Shown here in pieces: positions 1 to 7,489 of a DNA stretch of 9,924 nt; within the stretch, counting starts at the first letter, position 1, and the number at the start of each line of letters is the position of its first letter. The notes under the pieces were generated by a model that saw only the letters and a program-made list of their open reading frames with translations, was not told the origin of the DNA and made no database searches. Source of the stretch: Candidatus Dadabacteria bacterium UBA1144 (lineage in GTDB: Bacteria; Desulfobacterota_D; UBA1144); assembly GCA_905181755.1 (NCBI GenBank), contig CAJIYY010000074.1, positions 1 to 9,924 on the forward strand. Direction: 5' to 3'. Position numbers and translations under genes: made by a program.

Positions 1-990
1 AAATATAAGGATAATTTAGATAATATCTTGGGATGGAAAGTTGGCCCGATTGAAAGAGTAGGAATATATGTTCCTGGAGGTACTGCATCCTATCCTTCTA
101 GTCTTATTATGACTGGTGCGCTGGCCGTGGTTGCCGGTTGCAAGGAGATATCTGTTGTAACACCTCCTGGTAAGAATGGAATTAGCCCTGCAATTTTATT
201 TACCGCGCAACTTCTTGGTATAGAAAATATCTTTCAAGTAGGCGGAGCTCAAGCAATTGCAGCTCTAGCGCATGGGACAAATAGTATTGACAAAGTGGAC
301 AAGATTGTTGGTCCTGGAAATATTTTTGTAGCAACTGCAAAAAGGAAAGTTTTCGGAAAAGTTGATATTGATATGGTTGCAGGCCCAAGCGAGGTTTTAG
401 TTATTGGAGATACTTTTTCTAACCCTAAATATATTGCAGCAGACCTAATCGCACAAGCAGAACATGATGTAGAATCTTCAGCAATTTGTTTAACTTGTTC
501 AGTGAGACTTGCTAGCGCTGTTGCAGAAGAAGTTAAGATTCAATCATCTTCTTTGACGCGAACAAAGATTATTAATGAGTCACTTAAAAGAAATGGAAGG
601 ATTTATGTTTTAAAAACCTTGAAGGATTGCATAAGGTTCTCCAACGTCTTTGCACCTGAACACCTTCAAATCTTTGTCAGACGACCTGCTGATATTGAAA
701 AAGAGATTTTAAATGCTGGTTCTATTTTTATTGGTGAGAATTCGGGTGAAGCCTTTGGTGATTATATTGCAGGACCAAGTCATGTTCTGCCAACGGCCGG
801 TAGTGCAAGATTTTCGTCACCCCTAAGTGTCTTGGACTTTATTAAATACTCTAGTTATACACAAATATCAAAAAGAGGAATGAATTCCCTTGGAAGACAT
901 GTTATTAGCTTGGCAAAAGAAGAAGGCCTAGATGGTCATGCCAATTCTGTTCAAGTGAGACTATATAAGGATAAAGAGTATGGAGATTAG
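1..990 (+). CDS. hisD: Histidinol dehydrogenase, 5' end missing
   Basis: HisD catalyses the last two steps of histidine synthesis, oxidising L-histidinol through the aldehyde to L-histidine with NAD+ and zinc. The reading frame is open from base 1 (KYKDNLDNILGW), so the gene enters from the left; 329 codons are visible of a family length near 430, so about 100 N-terminal residues are missing. Seen in order: the PIERVGIYVPGG motif, GGAQAIAALAHG, GPGNIFVATAKRKVFG and DMVAGPSEVLVIGD. Counting from base 1, the zinc ligands expected from E. coli HisD are present as Q152 and H155 (in AQAEHD), D254 (GDYIAGPSH) and H313 (GLDGHANS), and the catalytic Glu-His pair is E220-H221 (APEHLQ). The enzyme therefore looks intact. 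The TTG at 28 lies inside the conserved domain and is not the start. The stop overlaps hisC by 11 bp, so the two are cotranscribed; hisG is the likely upstream neighbour. Confidence 0.97.
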   Translation, partial: KYKDNLDNILGWKVGPIERVGIYVPGGTASYPSSLIMTGALAVVAGCKEISVVTPPGKNGISPAILFTAQLLGIENIFQVGGAQAIAALAHGTNSIDKVDKIVGPGNIFVATAKRKVFGKVDIDMVAGPSEVLVIGDTFSNPKYIAADLIAQAEHDVESSAICLTCSVRLASAVAEEVKIQSSSLTRTKIINESLKRNGRIYVLKTLKDCIRFSNVFAPEHLQIFVRRPADIEKEILNAGSIFIGENSGEAFGDYIAGPSHVLPTAGSARFSSPLSVLDFIKYSSYTQISKRGMNSLGRHVISLAKEEGLDGHANSVQVRLYKDKEYGD

Positions 991-2071
991 ATTAAAAAAA
1001 TCTTTAAAAGGCTTTAAGTCTTATTCCCCTGATAAAACAGATTATACGTTTAGATTGAATGCGAATGAGTCTCCCTTTGAATATAAAGACATGATAAAGG
1101 TGGCACTTCTAGAGAAGAAGTCTTCCATTGCGAGTGTTAATTTGAATAAAATTAATAATCAGCTGAACCTAAATAGGTACCCGGATCCTCTTCAGTTAGA
1201 GCTAAAAAAAGATATATTAAATTTTTATAGTTTAAAGAAGGGTCAAGTTCTCCTTGGCAATGGATCAGATGAGCTAATACTGAACTTGCTGCTAACTCTG
1301 ACTGGTAAATCTTCTAAGGTTCTTTATTTGGAACCAAGCTTTTCGATGTATAAAATTTTAACCAAGGGTTTAGGATTAAAAGGTGTTAGCGTTTCGTTAA
1401 CTTCAGAATTCAAACTGAATACTCAAAAGGTACTGAAGAAAATTGATGCTCATGACCCAGACATAATTTTTATTGCAAGCCCTAATAATCCAACTGGTAA
1501 TTCGTTCGAGAAAGAAGAAATTCTAAAAATTATTAAATATTCAAAGGGCCTCGTTGTAGTAGATGAAGCATATTCTGATTATTCAAATACCTCCTGCATT
1601 TCTTTGCTAAAACAAAACAAGAATTTGTTGATTATGAAGACTATGTCAAAGGTTGGGTTCGCAGGAATACGTCTAGGATTTATCTTGGGAGACAAAAGAC
1701 TTATTGATAGCATAGAGAACATACGGCTGCCGTATAATATTTCTGCATTTTCACAACTTGTAGCGGGTAGTTTCTTTAAAGATGCCTCAGCTATCAATCC
1801 ACAACTTAAAGTAATTAAGGAGCAAAGATCTATTGTTTCGAAATACATGAAAGATTTTCCTGATCTAAAAGTGTTCCCTTCTGATTCTAACTTTATACTT
1901 ATTAAGCTAAAGAAAGCTGTTCAACTATTTAATTTTTTAAAGTCTAAGGATTTGATTGTTAAATCTTTTCCAAAGGATAAATTGCTTGGCAATTGCCTAA
2001 GAATTACTGTTGGTTCTCCAAGAGACAATAAGAAGTTTATGTCACTTCTTTCTAGCTTCTTTAATAAATAA
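980..2071 (+). CDS. hisC: Histidinol-phosphate aminotransferase
   Basis: HisC is a cytoplasmic PLP enzyme that transfers the amino group of glutamate to imidazole-acetol phosphate, giving L-histidinol phosphate. The 363-residue protein has the usual class I/II aminotransferase length and landmarks: NANESPF near residue 28, LNRYPDP near 64, LGNGSDELI, ASPNNPTGN (from A166), VVDEAYSDY (D195, Y198), the PLP Schiff-base lysine K224 in TMSKVGFAG, R231 in GIRLGF, and the C-terminal substrate-carboxylate arginine R341 in LRITVG. The ATG at 980 lies within the hisD end, with AAGG at 967-970 nine bases upstream, so translation is probably coupled. The last 30 bp are read on the other strand as the end of lnt, and no clear terminator separates the two. 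HisC belongs to a broad aminotransferase family, but the position right after hisD makes the histidine role secure. Confidence 0.95.
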   Translation: MEIRLKKSLKGFKSYSPDKTDYTFRLNANESPFEYKDMIKVALLEKKSSIASVNLNKINNQLNLNRYPDPLQLELKKDILNFYSLKKGQVLLGNGSDELILNLLLTLTGKSSKVLYLEPSFSMYKILTKGLGLKGVSVSLTSEFKLNTQKVLKKIDAHDPDIIFIASPNNPTGNSFEKEEILKIIKYSKGLVVVDEAYSDYSNTSCISLLKQNKNLLIMKTMSKVGFAGIRLGFILGDKRLIDSIENIRLPYNISAFSQLVAGSFFKDASAINPQLKVIKEQRSIVSKYMKDFPDLKVFPSDSNFILIKLKKAVQLFNFLKSKDLIVKSFPKDKLLGNCLRITVGSPRDNKKFMSLLSSFFNK

Positions 2072-3502
2072 GAGGAGTATTGCAAAAAAAATCATGTAAT
2101 AAATAAAGTTAATTTTAGAATAGTATTTTGAATAAAAACTTTGTTCCTTTATGAGAGGAATCTTTCTAGCTAAATAACCTCTTGCGTTTGTTCCTAATTC
2201 TTTTAATAGTTTTCCAGATGGACTTATGATGGAGCTGATTCCATTATAGGTAGATCGAACAAGAAATCTTTTATTTTCTATTGCTCTAGGGATAGATAAC
2301 ATTAAGTGTTGATATGATGCTAGACTTTCCCCATACCATTTGTCATTTGTTAGATTTACTAGTAATTCTGCGTTCATATTTGTTAGTGCAAGTGAATTTT
2401 CTTCAAAAAGATCTTCATAACAAATTATTATTCCAATCTTAGAACTTTTTGTTAAGGACATTGGTCGAATCTCCCCCCTGTTAAGAGAAATAAATGAGCT
2501 ATATATTGGGATAATTCTTGAGCCTATTTCTTTTAAAGGATAGTATTCCCCAAAGATCATTAATTTATTTTTAAAATACAAGTCAGTTATCTGAGATTCT
2601 TCATTAATCAGAATTGCACCATTATAAAAGCCCTCTCTTTTTTTTACGATAGAGCCGAATAGGAGTGATTTACTATTAAATAGAAATTTTTTTGAAAATA
2701 TTTTTTGAAATTTACTATAATCTCCATCATTTTCTAGAATAATTTTATCTAATGCAGACTCCGGCCATATCGTTAAATCTGCTTTGGGAAGATTCTTGGA
2801 AGTTCTTTCTTGAATTTCCACTAGTCTTTCTAAGGAATCTACGGGCTGAATAATTACGATATATATGCCAGTTTTTTTCTTTTCATAGTGCTTTAGATTC
2901 TTCTCGATTATAACTCCAGAGCAAAAAGCAGTTATTAGAATTGCTAGCGCAAAGTATCCAATTTTTTTATTCTTTTTAAGTAGTAACTCATAGAGGGAAA
3001 TATTTATAAGTAGAATCAAAATTGATATTATATTTATACCGAAAATAGAAATTAACTGTGATATTTCTGTAAAGACAATCTGACTGTTCCCAAGCTTGTA
3101 GGGGAATATTCTAGGGAAGTTCTGCTCAACTATTATATATAGGAATACTATAAATAAATACTTAACCCACATACTATCAATTTTCTTAATTGAGATACTT
3201 ATTAATGAGAATATTAAGACATAGAATAAAGACTCATAAATACAGTATATGAGATGAGTTATTATTGATATTTCCCATGATGCACCGGTTAAGCTGACAA
3301 TAGTAGCAGGGGTCCAATATGTAATTATAAGAAGCGATGATGTTCCAAACGCTATACCTAATTTAAAAGGACTTAGTTTATTGTTTTCTATTAAGTACAT
3401 GATCGGGACTAGAAAGACCCACGACAGAGGAAATAGGTCGAAATTTAGAAATGGAATTGAAAATAAAGCTATTGAGCTTGCAAGTAATAAGAAAGTATTC
3501 AT
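2042..3502 (-). CDS. lnt: Apolipoprotein N-acyltransferase
   Basis: Lnt is an inner-membrane enzyme that moves an acyl chain from a phospholipid to the N-terminal cysteine of lipoproteins, completing triacylation before Lol-dependent sorting to the outer membrane. The 486-residue protein starts with several hydrophobic segments (roughly residues 3-38, 48-65, 80-105, 112-125, 148-172, 182-199), followed by a carbon-nitrogen hydrolase (nitrilase) domain from about 212 to 450 and a last membrane helix at 464-480. The catalytic triad is seen as E248 (TIWPESALD), K311 (YFKNKL) and C361 (IICYEDLF); FGEYYPL (E319), NLTNDKWYG and RAIENKRFLVRSTYNGIS are typical Lnt motifs. The protein is slightly shorter than E. 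coli Lnt (512 residues). The gene stands alone, divergent from the HNH gene and convergent with hisC, rather than next to the ybeY/ybeX genes as in enterics. The start codon sits about 8 bases below a perfect -10 box and has no Shine-Dalgarno, so the mRNA may be leaderless. Confidence 0.95.
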   Translation of the reverse strand: MNTFLLLASSIALFSIPFLNFDLFPLSWVFLVPIMYLIENNKLSPFKLGIAFGTSSLLIITYWTPATIVSLTGASWEISIITHLIYCIYESLFYVLIFSLISISIKKIDSMWVKYLFIVFLYIIVEQNFPRIFPYKLGNSQIVFTEISQLISIFGINIISILILLINISLYELLLKKNKKIGYFALAILITAFCSGVIIEKNLKHYEKKKTGIYIVIIQPVDSLERLVEIQERTSKNLPKADLTIWPESALDKIILENDGDYSKFQKIFSKKFLFNSKSLLFGSIVKKREGFYNGAILINEESQITDLYFKNKLMIFGEYYPLKEIGSRIIPIYSSFISLNRGEIRPMSLTKSSKIGIIICYEDLFEENSLALTNMNAELLVNLTNDKWYGESLASYQHLMLSIPRAIENKRFLVRSTYNGISSIISPSGKLLKELGTNARGYLARKIPLIKEQSFYSKYYSKINFIYYMIFFAILLLFIKEARKK

Positions 3503-3510
3503 TAAATACT

Positions 3511-3539
3511 ATTATATTAGCTTCTCAACATAACGTAAA
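3511..3539 (-). promoter_or_regulatory. Probable sigma-70 promoter of lnt
   Basis: On the minus strand a perfect TATAAT (3516 down to 3511) lies 17 bp below TTTACG (3539 down to 3534), which matches the -35 consensus at 4 of 6 positions. Only 8 bases separate the -10 box from the lnt ATG, so the predicted RNA start falls at or within a base or two of the start codon. This is a sequence-based prediction. Confidence 0.6.
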
Positions 3540-3571
3540 TTTATTTGTTTTTCAGGTAACTTATATAGGTA

Positions 3572-4168
3572 ATGCTCAATTCTCCTGTTCTGGTATTAAA
3601 TAAGTTTTTCTTTCCAGTTGACACAACTAGCGTCAAGAGAGCCTTCTTGATGTTGTACCTTGGAGCAGCAAAAGCTGTAGATATGAATTATGAGACATTT
3701 GATTTTGAATCATGGAGTGAAATATCTAGTCTAAAAAAATCTGAGACAATAAGAACGGTTTCTAAAACGATAAAAATACCAAGAGTTATAATAGTCTTAA
3801 GGTACGACAAGGTCCACAGTAAGGAAGTTAAATTCAATCGTTATAATATATTTAAGAGGGATAGGTCTGTATGTCAGTACTGTAAAAACAGTTTCCCAAA
3901 GAATGAGCTAAGCATTGATCATGTTGTACCTAAATCCTTAGGAGGAAAGACGACTTGGGAAAATGTTGTGTGCTGCTGTCTTACCTGCAACAGAAGGAAG
4001 GGGAGCAATTTCCTGTCAGAGACAGCGATGAGTTTGTCAACAAAGCCTATCAAGCCATCCTGGGAGCTATTGTCCAATATTTACCTGCGAACTGTCAAAT
4101 TTGAAGAATGGAAGCCTTTTCTAAGTTCAGTCGATACGTCATATTGGAATGTAGAATTAGAGGAATAA
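3572..4168 (+). CDS. HNH endonuclease family protein
   Basis: This 198-residue protein belongs to the widespread chromosomal HNH endonuclease family often annotated as restriction endonuclease-like or McrA-like; its cellular role is not established. The N-terminal half carries the family signature VLVLNKFFFPVDTTSVKRAF (residues 6-25) followed by AAKAVD and TFDFESW. The HNH zinc motif lies at residues 97-144: C101/C104 in CQYC, D116-H117 in LSIDHVVPKS, GGKTTWENVV with N131, and C136/C139 before NRRKG. The expected His, Asn and Asn catalytic positions (H117, N131, N140) and four zinc-binding cysteines are all present, so nuclease activity is plausible. There is no methyltransferase or specificity subunit nearby, which argues against a classical restriction system. 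The conserved N-terminus supports the ATG at 3572, although only AGG two bases upstream resembles a Shine-Dalgarno. It ends 59 bp before rplU. Confidence 0.85.
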   Translation: MLNSPVLVLNKFFFPVDTTSVKRAFLMLYLGAAKAVDMNYETFDFESWSEISSLKKSETIRTVSKTIKIPRVIIVLRYDKVHSKEVKFNRYNIFKRDRSVCQYCKNSFPKNELSIDHVVPKSLGGKTTWENVVCCCLTCNRRKGSNFLSETAMSLSTKPIKPSWELLSNIYLRTVKFEEWKPFLSSVDTSYWNVELEE

Positions 4169-4178
4169 CTTATAAGTA

Positions 4179-4196
4179 TTGACAAAAGCCTATAAT
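4179..4196 (+). promoter_or_regulatory. Promoter-like elements upstream of rplU
   Basis: A perfect TATAAT (4191-4196) gives a predicted RNA start near 4203 and a leader of about 25 bases for rplU. A perfect TTGACA (4179-4184) lies upstream, but only 6 bp separate the hexamers, so they cannot be read as one normal sigma-70 promoter. No good -35 is seen 16-18 bp above the TATAAT, and no good -10 is seen 16-18 bp below the TTGACA. At least one is probably a real promoter element, since a ribosomal protein operon is expected to start here. Confidence 0.45.
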
Positions 4197-4217
4197 CCGT
4201 GAAAATATATACTTTTT

Positions 4218-4222
4218 GGAGG
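4218..4222 (+). promoter_or_regulatory. Ribosome binding site deciding the rplU start
   Basis: GGAGG lies 5 bases before the ATG at 4228. This rules out the in-frame TTG at 4216, which overlaps this site. Confidence 0.85.
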
Positions 4223-4227
4223 ACGTA

Positions 4228-4539
4228 ATGGAAGCGGTAATCAAGACTGGCGGTAAGCAGTATTTTGTTAAAGAAGGTGACAAGATTCAAATAGAAAAAA
4301 CTGGTTATGAGGTTGGATCCGAAATTGGATTTGATGAAGTGTTATATATAGCTGACGAAAAAAATGTTCTAGTAGATGCTTCACAATTAAAGCCTTTTAA
4401 GATAAAGGCAAAAGTAGTATCAGATGATAAAGGTAAGAAGTTAAAAGTATTTAAATTTAGAAGAAGAAAGAATTCAAAGACATTAAATGGTCATAGGCAG
4501 CATTATCAGACTGTTGAAATTTTATCTATAAGTAAATAG
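4228..4539 (+). CDS. rplU: 50S ribosomal protein L21
   Basis: L21 binds 23S rRNA in the large ribosomal subunit. From the ATG at 4228 the protein has 103 residues, the same as E. coli L21, and begins MEAVIKTGGKQYFV, the standard N-terminus. Other family marks are the QIEK segment, a central DEVLYIAD stretch, the basic VFKFRRRKNSKTLNGHRQHY motif and the C-terminal TVEILSI. A longer frame from a TTG at 4216 would add four residues that cover the GGAGG site, so it is not used. rpmA follows after 9 bp in the conserved L21-L27 order. Confidence 0.97.
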   Translation: MEAVIKTGGKQYFVKEGDKIQIEKTGYEVGSEIGFDEVLYIADEKNVLVDASQLKPFKIKAKVVSDDKGKKLKVFKFRRRKNSKTLNGHRQHYQTVEILSISK

Positions 4540-4548
4540 GGGTTTATT

Positions 4549-4806
4549 ATGTCAAAAACAAAAGCAGCAGGTAGTTCCAGGAACGGAAGAGATAGTGCAG
4601 GAAGAAGACTTGGAGTAAAGTTGTTCGGTGGTCAGTCTGTTAATACTGGGGGTATTATAGTTAGACAAAGAGGGACTAAGTTTTATCCTGGAGAAAACGT
4701 CGGAATAGGAAAAGATCATACACTCTTTGCTTTGAAAAACGGACTAGTTACCTTCCAGAAAAAAGGAAAATCTAAAGTCTTTGTGAGTGTCGCTCCACTG
4801 AACTAA
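4549..4806 (+). CDS. rpmA: 50S ribosomal protein L27
   Basis: L27 is a large-subunit protein whose N-terminal tail reaches towards the peptidyl transferase centre. The 85 residues equal the E. coli length. The motifs are clear: SSRNGRDSAGRRLGVKLFGG, IIVRQRGTKFYPG and GKDHTLFAL. The N-terminus starts directly as MSKTKAAGSS, without the cleavable extension known from Firmicutes. AGGGG at 4538-4542, which overlaps the rplU stop, is 6 bases before the ATG. The GTPase gene obgE, which follows rpmA in many bacteria, is not present; alaS comes next, in its own transcription unit by appearance. The 58 bp after the stop are T-rich but hold no convincing hairpin terminator. Confidence 0.97.
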   Translation: MSKTKAAGSSRNGRDSAGRRLGVKLFGGQSVNTGGIIVRQRGTKFYPGENVGIGKDHTLFALKNGLVTFQKKGKSKVFVSVAPLN

Positions 4807-4851
4807 GTTCTATAAGATTTTATCAATTCTTTAATCTCTTTAATATCCGAT

Positions 4852-4857
4852 TATAAT
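4852..4857 (+). promoter_or_regulatory. -10 element of a leaderless alaS promoter
   Basis: A perfect TATAAT ends 7 bases before the alaS ATG, so the predicted RNA start coincides with the A of the start codon. There is no Shine-Dalgarno between the box and the ATG. The -35 region is weak (TTTAAT at 4830-4835, 16 bp spacing, 3 of 6 matches). Readthrough from rpmA may also supply alaS. Confidence 0.5.
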
Positions 4858-4864
4858 AATCTAA

Positions 4865-7489
4865 ATGAAATCATCTGAGATAAGAAAAAAATTTCTTGCT
4901 TTTTTTGAAAGAAAAAGTCATGGAATAGTTGCAAGCTCGGGTCTTATCCCCAAAAATGATCCTACTCTATTATTTACAAATGCCGGGATGGTCCAATTTA
5001 AGAATATCTTCTTAGGATCAGAAAAGTTTAAACATACTAGAGCTGCTTCTTGCCAGAAATCTTTAAGAGCTGGTGGAAAACATAACGACTTAGAGAATGT
5101 GGGGAAAACTAGTAGACATCATACTTTTTTTGAAATGCTAGGAAATTTTTCTTTTGGAGATTATTTCAAAGAAGATGCGATATCTTTCGCATGGGAATTT
5201 CTTACAAAAGAGTTGAAAATTGATAAGCAGAAACTCTATGTAACTGTCCATCATGATGACAATGACGCTAAAGAAATTTGGCTTAATTCAATTAAGATTG
5301 ACGAGGATAGAATTTACAAGCTTGGTGATGAAGACAACTTTTGGTCAATGGGTGATACTGGACCATGCGGCCCATGTTCAGAAATTATGTATGACATAGG
5401 TCAACCGGGACCTAGTTGCCCTGATCCAAAATCATGCTCAGTTGAGTGCGATTGTGGTAGATTCTTAGAAATTTGGAACCTAGTCTTTATGCAATTTGAT
5501 CGTGCAGAAGATGGAAGTTTGAGCCCTCTGCCTAAACCAAGTATAGATACAGGAATGGGTCTGGAAAGATTAGCTTCAGTCCTCCAAGATGTTAAGAGCA
5601 ACTATGATACTGACTTATTTAAATACCTAACCGATTATGTAGCAGACTTTCTGGGGAAGGACTATGGTAAGGATCCCGATATAGATATTTCAATCAGAGT
5701 TCTGTCTGATCATGCTAGAGCAGTAACTTTTCTAATTTCGGACGGTGTTATTCCATCAAGTGATGGGAGAGGTTATGTCGCAAGAAGAATATTGAGAAGA
5801 GCTGTAAGGCATTATAAAAAGCTAGGAATATCTAAACCCTTTTTACATAATCTTGTTCATGAAGTAATTGAAAATATGGGGAAATTCTATCCGGAACTAA
5901 TAAGTCAAGATGCAAATATCGTTTCAATTGTTTTAAACGAAGAAGAAAAGTTTTTGTTAACTATCGACAGGGGATTTGATCAATTAAAAGAGGCCATGGT
6001 TTCTTCCTCAAAAACAAAGGTCTTGTCGGGAAAGGACGTCTTTAAGCTTTACGATACTTTTGGTTTTCCGGTTGACTTGATTCAGGATATTGCAAGTGAG
6101 ACTGATTATGTTTTAGATATGAAGGCTTACGAAGAAGAGATGCTTAATCAGAGAAATTCTTCAAAGAAAGCATCTAAGTTTAAGAATCCAGTAGGAGATT
6201 CAATTGATTTAGTTAAGACAATGAACCTTGATTCTAGTACTAGATTTGTTGGGTATCAGAATCTAGATTCTGAATCTAAAGTTTTCGCAATTATAAAAGA
6301 TAATGAAATAGTCCCTTCGGCAGGAGGAAAAGAAAAAATAGGGGTAATTTTAGAGTCTACTTCATTCTATGCGGAGTCGGGTGGGCAAGTAGGAGACAAG
6401 GGTTTTATTAAAACTAGTAAGTGCTTGATTGATATCTTTGATACTCAAAAAACGAAGGAAGGTTTCTTTATTCATAGTGGGATAGTAAGGGAAGGAGAGA
6501 TTAAGAATGGAGACAAGGTTGAGGTTTCAGTCGATGGAGCCCATAGGTTAAAAATAGCGCAACATCATACTGCAACTCATATTCTGCATTCTGCTTTAAG
6601 GGAAATTTTAGGGGACCATGTTAGGCAAGCAGGGTCTTTGGTTAAAAGTGACAGGTTGCGGTTCGATTTCAGTCATTTTTCAAATATTAAATTAAGTACA
6701 CTAAAACAAATTGAGAATCTTTCAAATGAAAGAATTCGTTTAAATAATGACGTTATTGTTGACGAAAACGTAGATTACAATAAGGCCATTAAAAGTGGAG
6801 CTACAGCATTTTTTGAAGACAAGTATGGTGATTCTGTCCGAGTAGTTAGGATAGGTGATTTCAGTATGGAGTTATGCGGCGGAACACATATAAAAAGCTC
6901 CGGGGAGATAGGGTCACTATGTATTTCATCTGAATCATCAATATCGTCAGGAATACGTAGAATTGAAGCCCATGTCGGAGAGTCAGGAATGGCTTATATG
7001 AATAAGATTAAAGATAGCCTTATAGCTTCTTCTGGTATCCTGAATTCCTCAATTGATAAAGTTCAAGATGGGATTCTAAGAATACAAAAGGAGAACGATT
7101 CCTTAAAGTCTAAACTTTCCGGTTATGAGAGGAAGGCAACGCAAAATTTAGCCGAGGAAGTCCTGTCTAATTGTGAAGTTGTTAATGATATTAGGATAGT
7201 TTCATATTTAGCAACGAATATGAGCTCCCCTCAGCTTAAAAGTTTGTGGGATGATTTAAAAAAAATAAAGAAAACAATAGGCTTGCTAGGTTCAAATAAC
7301 AAAGATAGGTCAATATTGATTTGCGCAGCAAGCTCAGACGTGGAGAATTTCAATTGTAAGGATTTCTTAAATCTAATTGCCCCAAAGTTTAACGGGAAAG
7401 GTGGAGGAAAATCCAACTTAGCACAATTTGGCTGTGATTATATAGATAGTTTAGAAGAGGGCCTCTCGTTAATTAAAAGTCAGCTGTAA
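4865..7489 (+). CDS. alaS: Alanine--tRNA ligase
   Basis: AlaRS charges tRNA-Ala with alanine and hydrolyses mischarged Ser- and Gly-tRNA-Ala. The 874 residues match the E. coli length (876), so all domains are present. The class II catalytic domain opens with SSGLIPKNDPTLLFTNAGM and includes GDTGPCGPCSEI (from G163), a cysteine-rich stretch CSVECDCGRFLEIWNLVFM, and motif 3 DTGMGLERL (D228-L236). The tRNA-recognition region includes GRGYVARRILRRAVRH. The editing domain carries the zinc ligands H568 and H572 (HTATH) and C671 and H675 (CGGTH). The C-Ala domain ends with the glycine-rich GKGGGKSNLAQFG (from G844). The ATG at 4865 fits the family N-terminus (MKSSEIRKKFLAFFE) but has no Shine-Dalgarno. 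The last 17 bp overlap the end of rpoH on the other strand. Confidence 0.98.
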   Translation: MKSSEIRKKFLAFFERKSHGIVASSGLIPKNDPTLLFTNAGMVQFKNIFLGSEKFKHTRAASCQKSLRAGGKHNDLENVGKTSRHHTFFEMLGNFSFGDYFKEDAISFAWEFLTKELKIDKQKLYVTVHHDDNDAKEIWLNSIKIDEDRIYKLGDEDNFWSMGDTGPCGPCSEIMYDIGQPGPSCPDPKSCSVECDCGRFLEIWNLVFMQFDRAEDGSLSPLPKPSIDTGMGLERLASVLQDVKSNYDTDLFKYLTDYVADFLGKDYGKDPDIDISIRVLSDHARAVTFLISDGVIPSSDGRGYVARRILRRAVRHYKKLGISKPFLHNLVHEVIENMGKFYPELISQDANIVSIVLNEEEKFLLTIDRGFDQLKEAMVSSSKTKVLSGKDVFKLYDTFGFPVDLIQDIASETDYVLDMKAYEEEMLNQRNSSKKASKFKNPVGDSIDLVKTMNLDSSTRFVGYQNLDSESKVFAIIKDNEIVPSAGGKEKIGVILESTSFYAESGGQVGDKGFIKTSKCLIDIFDTQKTKEGFFIHSGIVREGEIKNGDKVEVSVDGAHRLKIAQHHTATHILHSALREILGDHVRQAGSLVKSDRLRFDFSHFSNIKLSTLKQIENLSNERIRLNNDVIVDENVDYNKAIKSGATAFFEDKYGDSVRVVRIGDFSMELCGGTHIKSSGEIGSLCISSESSISSGIRRIEAHVGESGMAYMNKIKDSLIASSGILNSSIDKVQDGILRIQKENDSLKSKLSGYERKATQNLAEEVLSNCEVVNDIRIVSYLATNMSSPQLKSLWDDLKKIKKTIGLLGSNNKDRSILICAASSDVENFNCKDFLNLIAPKFNGKGGGKSNLAQFGCDYIDSLEEGLSLIKSQL

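Noticed and set aside
28..30. TTG as a start codon for hisD
   Set aside because: The frame is open back to base 1 and the following residues belong to the interior of HisD, so this is a truncated gene and not a start.
1579..1848. Antisense open frames inside hisC and similar ones inside hisD, alaS, rplU and the fusion gene
   Set aside because: They lie opposite well-recognised genes, have no family motifs and no ribosome binding sites; shadows of the real frames.
2055..2078. CTTCTT...AAGAGG inverted repeat at the hisC/lnt junction
   Set aside because: The stem needs a G-U pair, the loop is A/T-rich and no T-run follows on the hisC strand; not enough for a terminator.
2638..2645. Eight-base homopolymer runs in coding sequence (also 2084-2091 and 9593-9600) as frameshift or phase-variation sites
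   Set aside because: All three keep the reading frame and such runs are expected in sequence this AT-rich.
4216..4218. TTG start for rplU giving a 107-residue protein
   Set aside because: It overlaps the GGAGG ribosome binding site, and the ATG at 4228 gives the standard 103-residue L21.
4807..4835. ATAA/TTAT repeat after rpmA as a terminator
   Set aside because: Four A-T pairs are too weak and there is no T-run directly after them.
7456..7466. AGAGGGCCTCT palindrome at the alaS end as a bidirectional terminator
   Set aside because: The stem is 4 bp with a 3-base loop, it lies within coding sequence and neither strand has a T-run after it.
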